Below, piece after piece: positions 12,636 to 22,212 of a DNA stretch of 64,000 bases (the stretch's first letter is position 1; every line of letters begins with the position of its first letter). The notes beneath the pieces are model-generated. The model saw only the letters and a list, made by a program, of their open reading frames with translations. It searched no databases and was not told where the DNA came from. The stretch is taken from assembly GCA_002150815.3 (NCBI GenBank), contig NDFF03000141.1, positions 86,991 to 150,990 of the forward strand, given 5' to 3'. The position numbers were made by a program, and so were the translations under genes. Source of the DNA: Grammothele lineata. Taxonomy: Eukaryota; Basidiomycota; Agaricomycetes; Polyporales; Polyporaceae.

Positions 12636-13958
12636 ATGGGAAGGCTTCACTTCGCAATCAAGTTCTGCATGTGTATGTTTTCTGCTGTGCAAAATTGTGA
12701 AGGGGGTCCCTAGCTGAAGAGCCTTTTCTTCTTATCTGCGCGCAGCTCTTTTCATACTTCTGTGCCATATCGGCCTCGCCATTCTCTTTATTCTTTCGTT
12801 CGCCGTGCACTCGGGAAAGAGTGAGTGTCGTTCCGGGGTCTAGCGACCGTTTCCACCCTCTGCTGTATGGAAGCGACCCACTGATTCTTGTTACACTTCG
12901 TATAGGCACAGAAGCCATCGCGCTCGGCGTACAAGCTGTACTTGTTGTGTTGACATCGATACGGTACGCATTTCGGTTCGATTAACAACACGCCCTTCTC
13001 ACGTGTTTTGCAGCCTTTGGTACTACAGCGCGCGGCACCGAAAGCCACTGTCGGACCCCACGCGGGTCAGGCGTGATACCTTCGACGAGCGCATATTCGT
13101 GGGGTCAACGTGTATCCTTAGCTTGGGTGAGTCTCGGCGGTCCCGATGAAGTACTCCAAGCCTCAAGTAAAAGTCACTGACGTCGTCTGAACTGCAATAG
13201 CCGGTGCAGTGTGGGTAACCGCGCATGGATTCACACTCCCAGATGATTTCGTAGGGCTTCCCCGCCCAGACGTCGCCGCAATTGTCGCCATCACGCTAGT
13301 CTGGCTGGCGTGGTCAATATGTACGTCTTCCACGCCCCGTCCTTACCTTTCCCTCGCTGACTGACTCACCCCCGTTCCTGACGCACCAGCCTTCCACCTC
13401 GTCTGGATTGTCGTCCAGGAAGAGAATCCGTGGATCGCCGCCGCAGACCTCGAGACTATGTCAGCCCCCGCGTCTGGGGTTGTGACCGTCCAATGGCCGC
13501 GCACGGAGAAGATTTCCGGGCCTAAAGCCCTGCAGCCTACCCATCCCGCCCCACGCTCGCGTCCGCTCGAGCAGGCGGCGCTTACCCCGCGCCCTCTCCG
13601 CCGCATGGGCCCGTTCCGTCTCCCTGATGGCCGCCTCTCCGCCAAGGTCCTCGCTGTCCAGCACAACACTCCCCCAGAGATGTGGGACCACGCGAACCTC
13701 GAGCGGCTGCGCAAGGAGCGGGAGCGGGAGCTAGAACGGGAGGCGCGAGAGCAGGAGGTAAGGGCGAGGGAGCGGGAGGCGCGAGAGAGACGGCGTCCAA
13801 ACGCGCCCAACCCGATCGCCCCCGCGTTCCCCGCGCCCGAGTTCGAGGTACAGCAAGTGCGGCCTGCGTACAACCCACGCGCACGTCAACTGTGCTCGCC
13901 GCCACCTGTGAAGACGAGCGCGCAGCAGTGGTATTTCACCCCTGGGGAAGCCTTGTAA
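12636..13958 (+). CDS. Multi-pass membrane protein with charged C-terminal tail, family not recognised
   Basis: Predicted 323 residues in six exons: 12636-12672, 12746-12820, 12906-12963, 13014-13126, 13201-13320 and 13390-13958 (sum divisible by three, all GT-AG). Four hydrophobic segments are visible: SLFILLCHIGLAILFILSFA (exon 2), ALGVQAVLVVLTS (exon 3), FVGSTCILSLGAGAVWVTA (exons 4-5) and VAAIVAITLVWLAWSISFHLVWIVV (exons 5-6). After about residue 150 the protein is soluble, with a Pro-rich part and an Arg/Glu-rich helix of tandem ERE/ARE-type units (about residues 236-262). The architecture resembles MARVEL-like four-helix proteins of basidiomycetes, but I do not recognise a family and assign no function. 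Confidence 0.7.
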
Positions 13959-14356
13959 AAATCTCTTGCTTCGTAATTGTCGTTTTGATCTGCCGGATCT
14001 GCATACGTTTTTCTTGACTGCTAAGTTATCAAGACATCCTTCGTCAGAGGTCGTGTTTGTAACCGGCCACCATACACTCCTTCATCTTGTTTCCGTCCTT
14101 GTATCCTTGCTTGTCGTTCCTTAGTTCCCCGTGTAGCAATAGCGATATCAATTTAGAACTTTTGGTTGGAGCTACTGCGATGGGAAGAATTCCTAGTAAT
14201 ATACATTCCGAGTTCCTAGATACCAGCACGATTAAATCCCGTACCATATCAAGTGAAGAGCGACAGATGAAGCAGGAGAGCATGATACAAGCAAAGCAAG
14301 TGCAGGACGAACGATAACCCTGAGGATGATGCCAGATGGAAAGATGAAAGGGAAAT
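13959..14356. other. Convergent 3' region
   Basis: 398 bp between the stop codon of the plus-strand membrane protein and that of RAD57-like A. AT-richer than the flanking genes; no exon seen. Confidence 0.5.
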
Positions 14357-16233
14357 CTATAGATCCGTCCAATTTATACCATCGTCAACTTCGTTCCAAT
14401 ATTCCGAGTCAGAGTTTTCATCAACTTCTACATCGCCCTGCTGCGTGATATCATGTGCGGGGACTGGAAGCCCGCTTGGAATCGTACGCTCAACGTCCAT
14501 CGGCTGGTGGGACGCTATGCTGGAAGAGGCTGCTCCATCCGCCAAACCCACGGCTCTCCAAAGGGCCTCTTCGTCCTCGTCCATCTCTTCCGTGTCGGAT
14601 TGCGTTGGGGTGGATGGTGGAAGAGTCCCGCTGCTCGACACATACGGTGAGCTCAGAGCAGTGCGGTACGACCGAGACGATCTGGTGGTTAAGGAGGGCG
14701 ACGAGGAGCGGACAGACGATCCGGATGCGTAGCTGAGGGATTGATGCGTGTACGGCGTCCGCGTGCCCGACCGGGACGTTGACCGGGATGGCGACCGAGA
14801 TATGTATGACAGGGACCGCGGAGTCGACAAACCCGATGACCGCCAAGAGACAGACTCCCAGCCACTGATTGTGTGCGTGCTTGCACTTATCGTTGAGACC
14901 GTCGGGCTGGCGGGAGGCGTAGAGACGGGGTACGGATCCGGGGGTGGCTCCGCAGGCGTGAAACCGACGATACCCTCCTCAAGGATCACGTAGTCGCACG
15001 AGGCGGGGACCGCGACGTTCGAAAAGATGACCGTCAGTCGTCGCAAAGCTAATTCGTCTTCGTCCGCGTCAGGATTTAACGCCTCCGGCCCCCTGCCGAG
15101 TGCGTATGCGACGCGCGGGAGCGTCGTCGTGCGGATCGTACGGCTGAGCATCGCGCGTGCGTTGAGCTGGTTCGGCCAGACGTGTCCGAGGATGCCTTCG
15201 TGCGCGTCCTCGTTGGGCAAGGTGTGCGCTCGAGCGAACCAGCGCGCCTGGTCTGAATAGCGCAGTTGGTCTGCGGAGGTGTCCTGTCCTGCTGTGCGGG
15301 CAGGCGAGTTTCGTGTGCCCCCAAGGATGATGACGGCCAGCTTATATTCGCTGGCGAGGTAGTGCGCGAGCGAGCCGATCCTACGCAGAATTTGGGCGCG
15401 GAAGGTAAGGTCCTCGAATATGGGATAGTTGCGTGTATCGAAGATGTCAGAGATGAGGTCGACGACGACGAGTTTGAGAGGCTTCGTGGCGAGGTGCCGC
15501 TCTGCGACTTCGGGCACACTCTCTTCGAGTACGCGAATGAGTGTTTCGTAGTTACCCACACTGTCGAATATAATGTGGGGCGCATGGTGGGCACAATGTT
15601 CACCAGAGAGGCGAGGGTTGCTCTTGAGGATTTGATTCAAGCGCTTGGCAGACTCACGGAGCAGATCTTCCCGTGTGGTAATGTAGTATGCTGATCCAGA
15701 GAGCCCTCCTTGTTTCACGGGAAGCTGGACAGAAAGTGCAAGTTGTAAAGCCAGCTGTGTCTTTCCCACGTTGCTAGAACGTGTGAGCCTTAGCCACACA
15801 GGCAAAAGGCGGCCCGCAGCGAAATGAGGCAGACCTTTCACCACAAATCTCCCAGACCATGCCGGTGCGGATTCCTCCACCGAAGGCTTGATCGACCTCG
15901 AAGTCTCCGGTCGTGAACATTTCTGTCTCAATCCCGCGAGAGAACATCTTGCCGAGAGGCCGCGGCGCGACGTCGTGGTAGAGATCCCTGCAGGCGAGGT
16001 CTATTAGAGTCTCCATCTTGTCGAGGCGTATGCAGCATTTCTTGGCGGCATCTTTGGGTGTTTTAGAGAGGAGATCGGCAACCGTCTTGAGCTTTCCTGT
16101 CACATGGAATCCGTTCAGTACAACTAGCAACGCTTCGTAGAATGACATACGAAATATCGCACACACCTCGAGCCAAGTCTTGCTTCTGAGTGGGGGTGAG
16201 ACTTGGGAGACCAGACAAGAGCCGCTTCTCCAT
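14357..16233 (-). CDS. RAD57-like RecA/Rad51 paralog, copy A (full length)
   Basis: Predicted 581 residues in three exons: 16233-16167 (67 nt), 16096-15835 (262 nt) and 15773-14357. It begins MEKRLLSGLPSLTPTQKQDLA, followed by a short helical domain (KLKTVADLL) and the GGGIRTGMVWEICGE lead-in to Walker A GESNVGKT, which is created by splicing AG to C. Walker B-like KLVVVDLISDIF and the NQLNARAMLSRT block follow, then RRLTVIFSNVAVPASCDYVI. This order is that of fungal Rad57, the Rad55 partner that assists Rad51 filaments in recombinational repair. A long Ser/Thr/Pro-rich tail ends in an acidic-aromatic EYWNEVDDGINWTDL terminus. First of three tandem copies with identical exon layout. An ortholog and its duplicates cannot be told apart without phylogeny. 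Confidence 0.85.
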
Positions 16234-16742
16234 CTCCGGCCTATATACCTCCGCGAGTCGGGCGATCGGTGGTGGCGTCGCGGTCGCGGACCTCGTTTCC
16301 AGTTACCGCGACACGATCGACGCGTAATCCGTGCCGGCGATCAAACTTAAAGCGTTTATCATGTGACATCTACTCTCTGGAATCTGGAGAGATCTGGAAC
16401 CTGCTATTGCCTCGGTACTACACACTACACCTGACTTTGCAACCAACTAGTATTCCAAGCCTGGTCATATCTAGCACGCCACCGCGAATCAAGGGTTGGC
16501 AGTGGATAATAATACAATGATCCAAGACGACATTCAGTCTGAGACGACAGTGACCGTGACTGTCAATAAGTTCAGTGGATTAGAGGCCTAGTATGTTATC
16601 GTCAAGGAAGTCCCAATTCGCGGTTGTGGCCATTCTCTGGGTGATCATTTGACATTCGCGAGAGACAGAAGTTTTATGAGTGTCAAATCGCCGCCTCCAT
16701 ATGCTCATATAACGCTCTTCCAAAAAGGATAGCGCCGTTCGC
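16234..16742. promoter_or_regulatory. Upstream region of RAD57-like A with an ACGCGT box
   Basis: An ACGCGT hexamer (MluI cell-cycle box) lies at 16320-16325, 87 bp upstream of the copy A start codon. The stretch ending near 16347 (CCGGCGATCAAAC) resembles sequence upstream of copy B near 18570-18583 (CCGGCAATCAAAC), suggesting that the duplication included promoter DNA. The rest (about 16350-16742) is AT-richer with no exon. Confidence 0.5.
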
Positions 16743-17003
16743 TTAAGCTACAGCATTCCAGAGCGCCTCCTCATCTAAGTCCATACTGGACTGCATCGAG
16801 GTGGCGGGAGGGCATGTGCCAGTACTGGAAACAAATGGAGAGCTTCCAGCGAGGGCCGTGCGATATGACAGGGATGGTGAATCGAGGGACTGGTGGAGTG
16901 ACGAAGAACAGGCGAACGCGTTGGACGTATCGTGATATGAGTGACAGTGCATGCTGATTGATCGCGACGCTGACGAGGACGACTCGGAAACATATGAGAG
17001 GGA
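16743..17003 (-). pseudogene. Untranslated remnant of the RAD57-like B C-terminal tail
   Basis: The frame downstream of the copy B stop continues in the same register with residues resembling copy A: SLSYVSESSSSASRS against SLSYISRSPSRSTSRS, SYRTALAGSSPFVSSTGT against SYRTALSSPYVSSSGT, and LDEEALWNAVA against DEEALWRAV. It then reaches a second TAA at 16745-16743. The conserved terminal EYWNEVDDGINWTDL-like motif of copy A is absent. Part of the ancestral tail therefore survives in the DNA but lies beyond an in-frame stop. Confidence 0.7.
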
Positions 17004-18424
17004 TTAGAGCAATGGAGGAGTTAGCCCATCCAACGACCTTCGGGAAAGTGATTGCGGGTTTCGATAAGAGCTGCCAGTGTCGTTGCTTGACGTGGAAACT
17101 GGGGCGCTGGCAGGTGGTATCGTGGCGGGATATGATGATGAGGGAGAGGTTTCTGGTGGGAAACCAACCAGGCCGTCGTCTAAGATAACATAGTCGCATG
17201 ACGCGGAAGGGGCAGCGCTCGAGTAGATGACTGTCAGGCGGCGGAGTGGCACCATGTCTTCTCCCGCTTTTGCACCTTGGCCAATGGTCACTGAACCCCC
17301 GAGTTCACGTGTGAGCCATCTACAGGTCCTAGTGCGGTTGGTACGGCTGAGTATCGCGCGCACGTTGAGCTGGTTCGCCCAGACGTGTCCGAGAATGGCC
17401 TCATGAGCGTCTTCGTTTGGAAACGTATCTGCTCGGGAGAACCACCGTGCCTGATCCGAGTAGCGTAGCCTGTCTGCGGCGGTATCCTTGCCGTCAGTGT
17501 AGGGGCGTGAGTCTTGCACGCCACTAAGGACGACAAAGGCGAGCCTATACTTCTTAGCGAGGTGATGCGCGAGGAAGCCAATGCGGTGCAGGACCTTGGC
17601 GCGGTATTTGCGATTTTTGTATATCTTGTGTTTGAAGAGGTCAGTGAAAAGGTCGACCACGATGAGTTTGATGGGTTTCGCAGTTTCAATGGTCATTTGT
17701 CGTTCCACAGTTTCGAGGGCTCTTCCACCAAGTATGTCGATGAGGGCTCGTCCATCATCTGTATGGTCGAAGTGGATATGAGGAGCACTACCACTGCAGT
17801 GCGTGTAAGAGGGAAGAGTGCGAGAGTTGGCCAGGACCTGGTGCAGCCGTTCAGACTCTGCCATAAGGTCATTGCGTGAAGCGATGTAGTAAGTTGACCC
17901 AGATAGACCTCCAAGCTCTGGAGGAAGCTGGACAGAGAGGGCCAACTGTAGTGCCAGCTGCGTCTTTCCCACGTTGCTGGAACGAGCAGTCAGAACACGC
18001 GTAAGACAACTCAACTGACGCTTGGTTGACCAGACCTTTCGCCACATATTTCCCATACCATCCCGGTACGTATGCCTCCTCCAAGTGCTTTGTCAATTTC
18101 GAAATCTCCCATCATGAACATCTCTTCCTTAACCTCGCGAGGAGAAAGCTTGCTGAAGGACTCTGGTGCGACTTCGTGGTAGAGATCTTTGCAGACGACG
18201 TCTATTATGGTTTCCATTTTGTCAACGCGTATACCACATCTTCTAGCTGCATCTACGGATGGATTAGAGAGAAGATCGGTCACTGTCTTCAATCTCCCTA
18301 CGTCGCGGTGGCGGTTCAACGATAATGTAGATGGCAAACAACAAGACTGATACGCACCTTTAGCCAGATCAGACTTCTGAGTATGTGTGAGGCTTGGGAG
18401 GTGGGACAAGAGTTTTCCCTCCAT
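17004..18424 (-). CDS. RAD57-like RecA/Rad51 paralog, copy B (C-terminally truncated)
   Basis: Predicted 433 residues in three exons: 18424-18358 (67 nt), 18297-18036 (262 nt) and 17976-17004. The first two exons are the same length as in copy A. The start MEGKLLSHLPSLTHTQKSDLA, GGGIRTGMVWEICGE, the splice-built Walker A GESNVGKT, Walker B-like KLIVVDLFTDLF, NQLNVRAILSRT and RRLTVIYSSAAPSASCDYVI are all intact. The reading frame then meets TAA at 17006-17004, after which similarity to copy A continues in frame, so the stop looks like a nonsense change. The ATPase core could still be functional because the lost part is the low-complexity tail and terminal motif. Expressed truncated paralog or young pseudogene are both possible. 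Confidence 0.75.
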
Positions 18425-18837
18425 AGGCGACTGTGGGCATGTGCCAATGCATCCAGTCATCGACGGCGATGGCGTTCTGGAGGATACACGACCGTTGAGC
18501 CTGTTCGAGTATGAAGTTTATGTCATGCGACTTCAGCGGAGATCATTGGGAATTCCAACGCGAGCGCGACCGGCAATCAAACCGCTCTTCTCAAGGACAT
18601 ACTACCTACCAGCTGTCTACTACTTAGTAATTTAATAGTAACACTAACGGTTTTTACTCTCCGAACTTCTAGGAGTAAAACCACTAAATCGTAGAAATCA
18701 AGCTACGTCTCATCCCATCAAGGCTATAGCGAAGTCGCGGTGTTGCAATAACACTGACAGCAAGGTACGATAGCGAGTTAACAGCATATGGTACATAAGT
18801 ACAGATCAAGTCACGGCCAGCGTGCAAGAGAGAAATC
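18425..18837. other. Copy B promoter side and copy C 3' flank, with a small imperfect inverted repeat
   Basis: Upstream sequence of copy B (about 18425-18600) followed by the former 3' flank of copy C. An imperfect inverted repeat spans about 18644-18691: GGTTTTTACTC on the left and GAGTAAAACC on the right. No exon other than the severed tail that follows. Confidence 0.5.
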
Positions 18838-18882
18838 CTACAAGTCAGTCCAATTAACACCATCGTCCGTGTCTTTCCAGTA
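18838..18882 (-). pseudogene. Severed C-terminal tail of RAD57-like C
   Basis: Read on the minus strand, these bases encode YWKDTDDGVNWTDL followed by TAG (18840-18838), closely matching the last residues of copy A (YWNEVDDGINWTDL, stop). It is cut off from copy C by the mobile element at 18883-20196. The join across the element, removing one copy of the 8-bp duplication, restores a continuous frame with copy C. It is therefore not part of any current reading frame. Confidence 0.88.
18875..18882. repeat. Target-site duplication, left copy
   Basis: TTCCAGTA directly abuts the left terminal inverted repeat and is repeated exactly at 20197-20204. Eight base pairs is the duplication length of hAT superfamily transposons. 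Confidence 0.9.
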
Positions 18883-20196
18883 TAGGGTTCCGCAACTAAG
18901 TCCCCGGCCAGTTAGTAACATATGTTACTTACAAGAGGGCCTCTGGCGACTTTTAAACCTATGTTACAAATTAGTTACTATGTTAAAAAGTCCGTAGGAC
19001 GCTCAAAAGGCGGGGAAATGGGTTAAAATAGCGTTTCTGGTCAGTTTCCTTCCCTTCAGATTCGTTTCCGAGCCTTCCAGCTGACTCTGGAAGCATGGTG
19101 CGTGTTTTAAACGCATCGGAGGGACTTTGCGACAGTAGGCGCCTAGTATTCACGGTGCATGGGCGTCGCATGTACATGACATCAGAGGGGCCGACAGACC
19201 AGCTCATGAGGCAAGTGAAACTTTCAACGTCTATGTGCGGCACCTCGTCTGATCAATCTCGAAGGTGCCGACTCTGAGCCGCTACTGTACCCGGTGTGAG
19301 GACGTTTGCGCGGAGGAGCCGCAACCACGCAATCGCGCACAAACACCCCGGGGAAGCCGCAACCATCGCTTACATCACGGAGGAGCCTACATTGTGGGAA
19401 GAGCGTAAGAACGCATAGCTGTGAGCGTAGACCGGCGTCGACCCCCGCGCGACGGAGCCTTAATGCGCCCGGCGGGATGCCGGTGAGGAAACCGCTCCCA
19501 TCGGCGGGCATGCGTGCGGAGGCGCTTGAAGACTTGAGGCTGAAGGATCACGATTCGGTGTGGCCGTGAGCTGGTCGAAGGCGCTGCGAAAGTTGTCTTG
19601 GAGGAAATGCGTGCTGTGGCGCATAGAGACTTCGTTCACCGGAGGCCTCACTGTTATAGTAGTAAGTAACATTTGTTACTAACGAGCCAGGTTACCCAGT
19701 AGTTCGCTTAATAAGTATTCTCTCTTCGAAGGCTCACAATTGATGGCTCAAGAGGATAACATTATCAAAACATGATGAGACTTACGACAGAGAATGACAC
19801 CTTGCAAGAAGTTCCTGCAGGATCAACGGTGACCGGTGAAGGGCCAAGTTCAACGGCTGTACCACGACCGACGCAAACATTTAAAACCCTTAAAGGCGCA
19901 TCGGGCCGGGAAAAACCCGGCCGGTCGGCTCACCGCCGGGCCGCTCGCTCACGCAGCCCATACCAACTTGAACCTCGAGTAGCATAAGTATTTTGCTACC
20001 TAGACCTCGTGCACCGCGCTCGCTGCTGCTTAGATCTACTGACCAACCCCAAGGTGAGTTTTTTACTTTGTGACGACTTAGTTACACCCCAATTTCACAG
20101 CTTATCGGCGGCTGTGTAATTAACACGTTACTAACGTGTTATTAACACCACTTAGTTACAAGTGTTACTTAATAAGCACTTAGTTGCGGAACCCTA
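18883..20196. mobile_element. Non-autonomous hAT-type DNA transposon, 1314 bp
   Basis: The ends are perfect 19-bp inverted repeats: TAGGGTTCCGCAACTAAGT at 18883-18901 and its reverse complement at 20178-20196, flanked by exact 8-bp target duplications. Both the TAGGGT-type terminus and the 8-bp duplication are characteristic of hAT elements. Subterminal GTTAC/GTAAC motifs are clustered at both ends, including a perfect 14-bp palindrome GTAACATATGTTAC near 18916-18929. The interior is GC-rich and holds only short open frames without resemblance to a transposase, so it would need an enzyme supplied in trans. A GGCCGGGAAAAACCCGGCC hairpin lies near 19902-19922. The insertion sits inside the last coding exon of RAD57-like C. 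Confidence 0.88.
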
Positions 20197-21905
20197 TTCC
20201 AGTAGTACTCCGAGTCAGAGCTCGCATGTCCTCCTCCGTCATCGGGTTCTGGCTCATCTGGCGGGGGCCCATCTTCGGCTACTGCCGTGACGATTTCAGC
20301 GTTGTCAGCGCTAGGTTCGTCCACGAGCTGGGTGAGGATATCCTCGTCAGCTTGGGTGTGCCTCCAATAGAGCCCCTCGTCGTCAATCCCACTGGACGAC
20401 TCTACTTGGGGCGGGGGTGTTGAGGGAGGGGAAGACAACACGGCTCTATATGCTGCAGGAGTAGAATGTCGGGATGAGGTTACTGAGGGCGCTCTGGAGT
20501 CGCTCGCGCCTGAGGGGAATGGCTGAGCTCGTGACAATGCGCCGGCGGAAACGATCCGTACGCCTAAGGAGGCTTGAGTTGCAGGCGCACTGAGCGGGGT
20601 AGGCGTGGGCGTCGATGTTGGTGTCGCATACATGAAAGTTGAGGGCGGCTGCTCGACGATTGCCGACCCGACGACACCCTGCTCCAGCACGACGTAGTCG
20701 CACGACGCTGGAGGTGCGACGGACGAAAAGATGACGCTGAGCCTCCGGAAAGGTATCATTCCGTCGCCCGCATCAACCGCGCTCGCGTCGAGCCGCATAC
20801 GCTTTGCGGGCCGTTCGTCGCGCGACCGAGGATCGATGTCGGCGCGGGAACGCATACGCCCGGTACGGCTCATCATGATCCGTGCGTTGAGCTGGTTCGC
20901 CCACACAAGCCCCATCTCCCCCTCGTGTACGTCCTCGCCTGGCATGCTATGTGCTCGCGTGAACCAACGCTCCTGATCCGCATACAAAAGTTCGTCTGGA
21001 CGTGCGTCGTACGCGTCGATCCGCACGGGCAGGGGCCGTGCGACCGTTAGGAGGAGTATTGCGAGTCCGTGGTCTGCGGCAAGGCGATGCAGAAGGAAGG
21101 ATGCCTCTCGGAGGTGCTTGGCTCGGAGGTACCGGTCCTCGTACGTCGGGTCTTGGCCCCCGTCAAAGAAGTCGGAAAAGGTGTCAATAACGAGCAGTTT
21201 GGGCGGCCTGATGTGAGAAGGGCCACCCGACTTGGTAGGAAAGATCTCCGTCAAAAGGCGGGTGAGCATGCCATAGCCGCGTGCTCTTTGTGTGTGAACC
21301 TCCTGGAGACCACTGTGTTCGTGCGAAAGGCGGGGATGGTGGTCAAAGATCTGTTGTAGTCGCGTGGTTTGAAGCTCTTCTCGAGTGCAAATATAATACG
21401 CCGATCCAGAAAGTCCTCCGCGTTCCAAAGGCAGCTGCACTGTCAAGGCAAGTTGCATCGCCAGCTGGGTCTTGCCTGCGTTGCTGAAGAAAAGTGGTCA
21501 GCTGGAGGTAATAGATCCTATAGTGCTTTGTAGCATACTTCTCACCGCATATTTCCCACAGCATTCCAGTACGCAGGCCACCGCCGAGCACCTTGTCGAC
21601 AAAGTCATCGCCGGTCGTGAATGCCTCTGTTCCGAGATTGGCTACTTCCCTAAGGGGAGACGGTGGCTGATATAGCTCTTTGCATACAATGCCGACGATC
21701 ACATCCATTTCTTTGAATGTGATCCTGCATCTCTGAGCGGCATCTGACGTTGTCAGCGAAAGCAGGTCGGCTATTGTCTGTAATTTTCCTGTGATCGGTC
21801 AGGACAAATTCTATGTTGACAAGTTAACAGGTGCTCACCCTTGGCCAGCGTAGTTTTCTGGGCCATCGAGAGGCTAGACAAATGTGCCAGGTATCGACTC
21901 TCCAT
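20169..21905 (-). CDS. RAD57-like RecA/Rad51 paralog, copy C (3' end supplied by a transposon)
   Basis: Predicted 543 residues in three exons: 21905-21839 (67 nt), 21788-21539 (250 nt) and 21483-20169. It begins MESRYLAHLSSLSMAQKTTLA. Motifs are GGGLRTGMLWEICGE, Walker A GENNAGKT (also completed by the splice), Walker B-like KLLVIDTFSDFF, WANQLNARIMMSRTGR and RRLSVIFSSVAPPASCDYVV, the block most like canonical fungal Rad57. The C-terminal region is long, disordered and acidic. The frame crosses into the hAT element: after EYYWN it reads RVPQLSAY from the terminal inverted repeat and stops at TAA 20171-20169, replacing the conserved terminal motif now stranded at 18838-18882. The most Rad57-like promoter context, with three ACGCGT boxes, belongs to this copy. 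Confidence 0.85.
20197..20204. repeat. Target-site duplication, right copy
   Basis: TTCCAGTA, identical to 18875-18882, immediately after the right terminal inverted repeat. It is part of the copy C reading frame. Confidence 0.9.
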
Positions 21906-22212
21906 CCTCAGAGAGCCTTGCTGTACGGGTTAGCGGCGACAGCCCCGAGGGTAGGGCAACGCGTCAAGACGCGTCATGGGCGTTCGGAATCAAAAGGCAA
22001 GACGCGTTCTAGTGCACGACGCGCTGGAGCGTCAAATACACGTGACCGCGGAAGAGTACCCACGCTGCCTGCCTGCCTCCGCCAACTAATTCTCAGACTG
22101 AGAGATATGCTGCATCATAGGGCAAACCTGGAAGAGAAAAGCAACAAAATATGCATAACAGGGAACATGTATGATACACAGTGTCTAATCCAACTAACGA
22201 GCTGAGAAGAGT
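21906..22212. promoter_or_regulatory. RAD57-like C promoter with three ACGCGT boxes
   Basis: ACGCGT occurs at 21959-21964, 21969-21974 and 22002-22007, with ACGCGC at 22019-22024, all within about 120 bp upstream of the copy C start. In yeasts ACGCGT is the MBF site that drives G1/S expression of replication and repair genes. The distal part also serves as the 3' flank of HID1. Confidence 0.65.

Noticed and set aside
14357..15931. Uninterrupted 524-codon frame starting MRQKCSRPETS in RAD57-like A
   Set aside because: It reads through the intron at 15834-15774 and destroys Walker A; splicing AG to C restores GESNVGKT and links to the two upstream exons.
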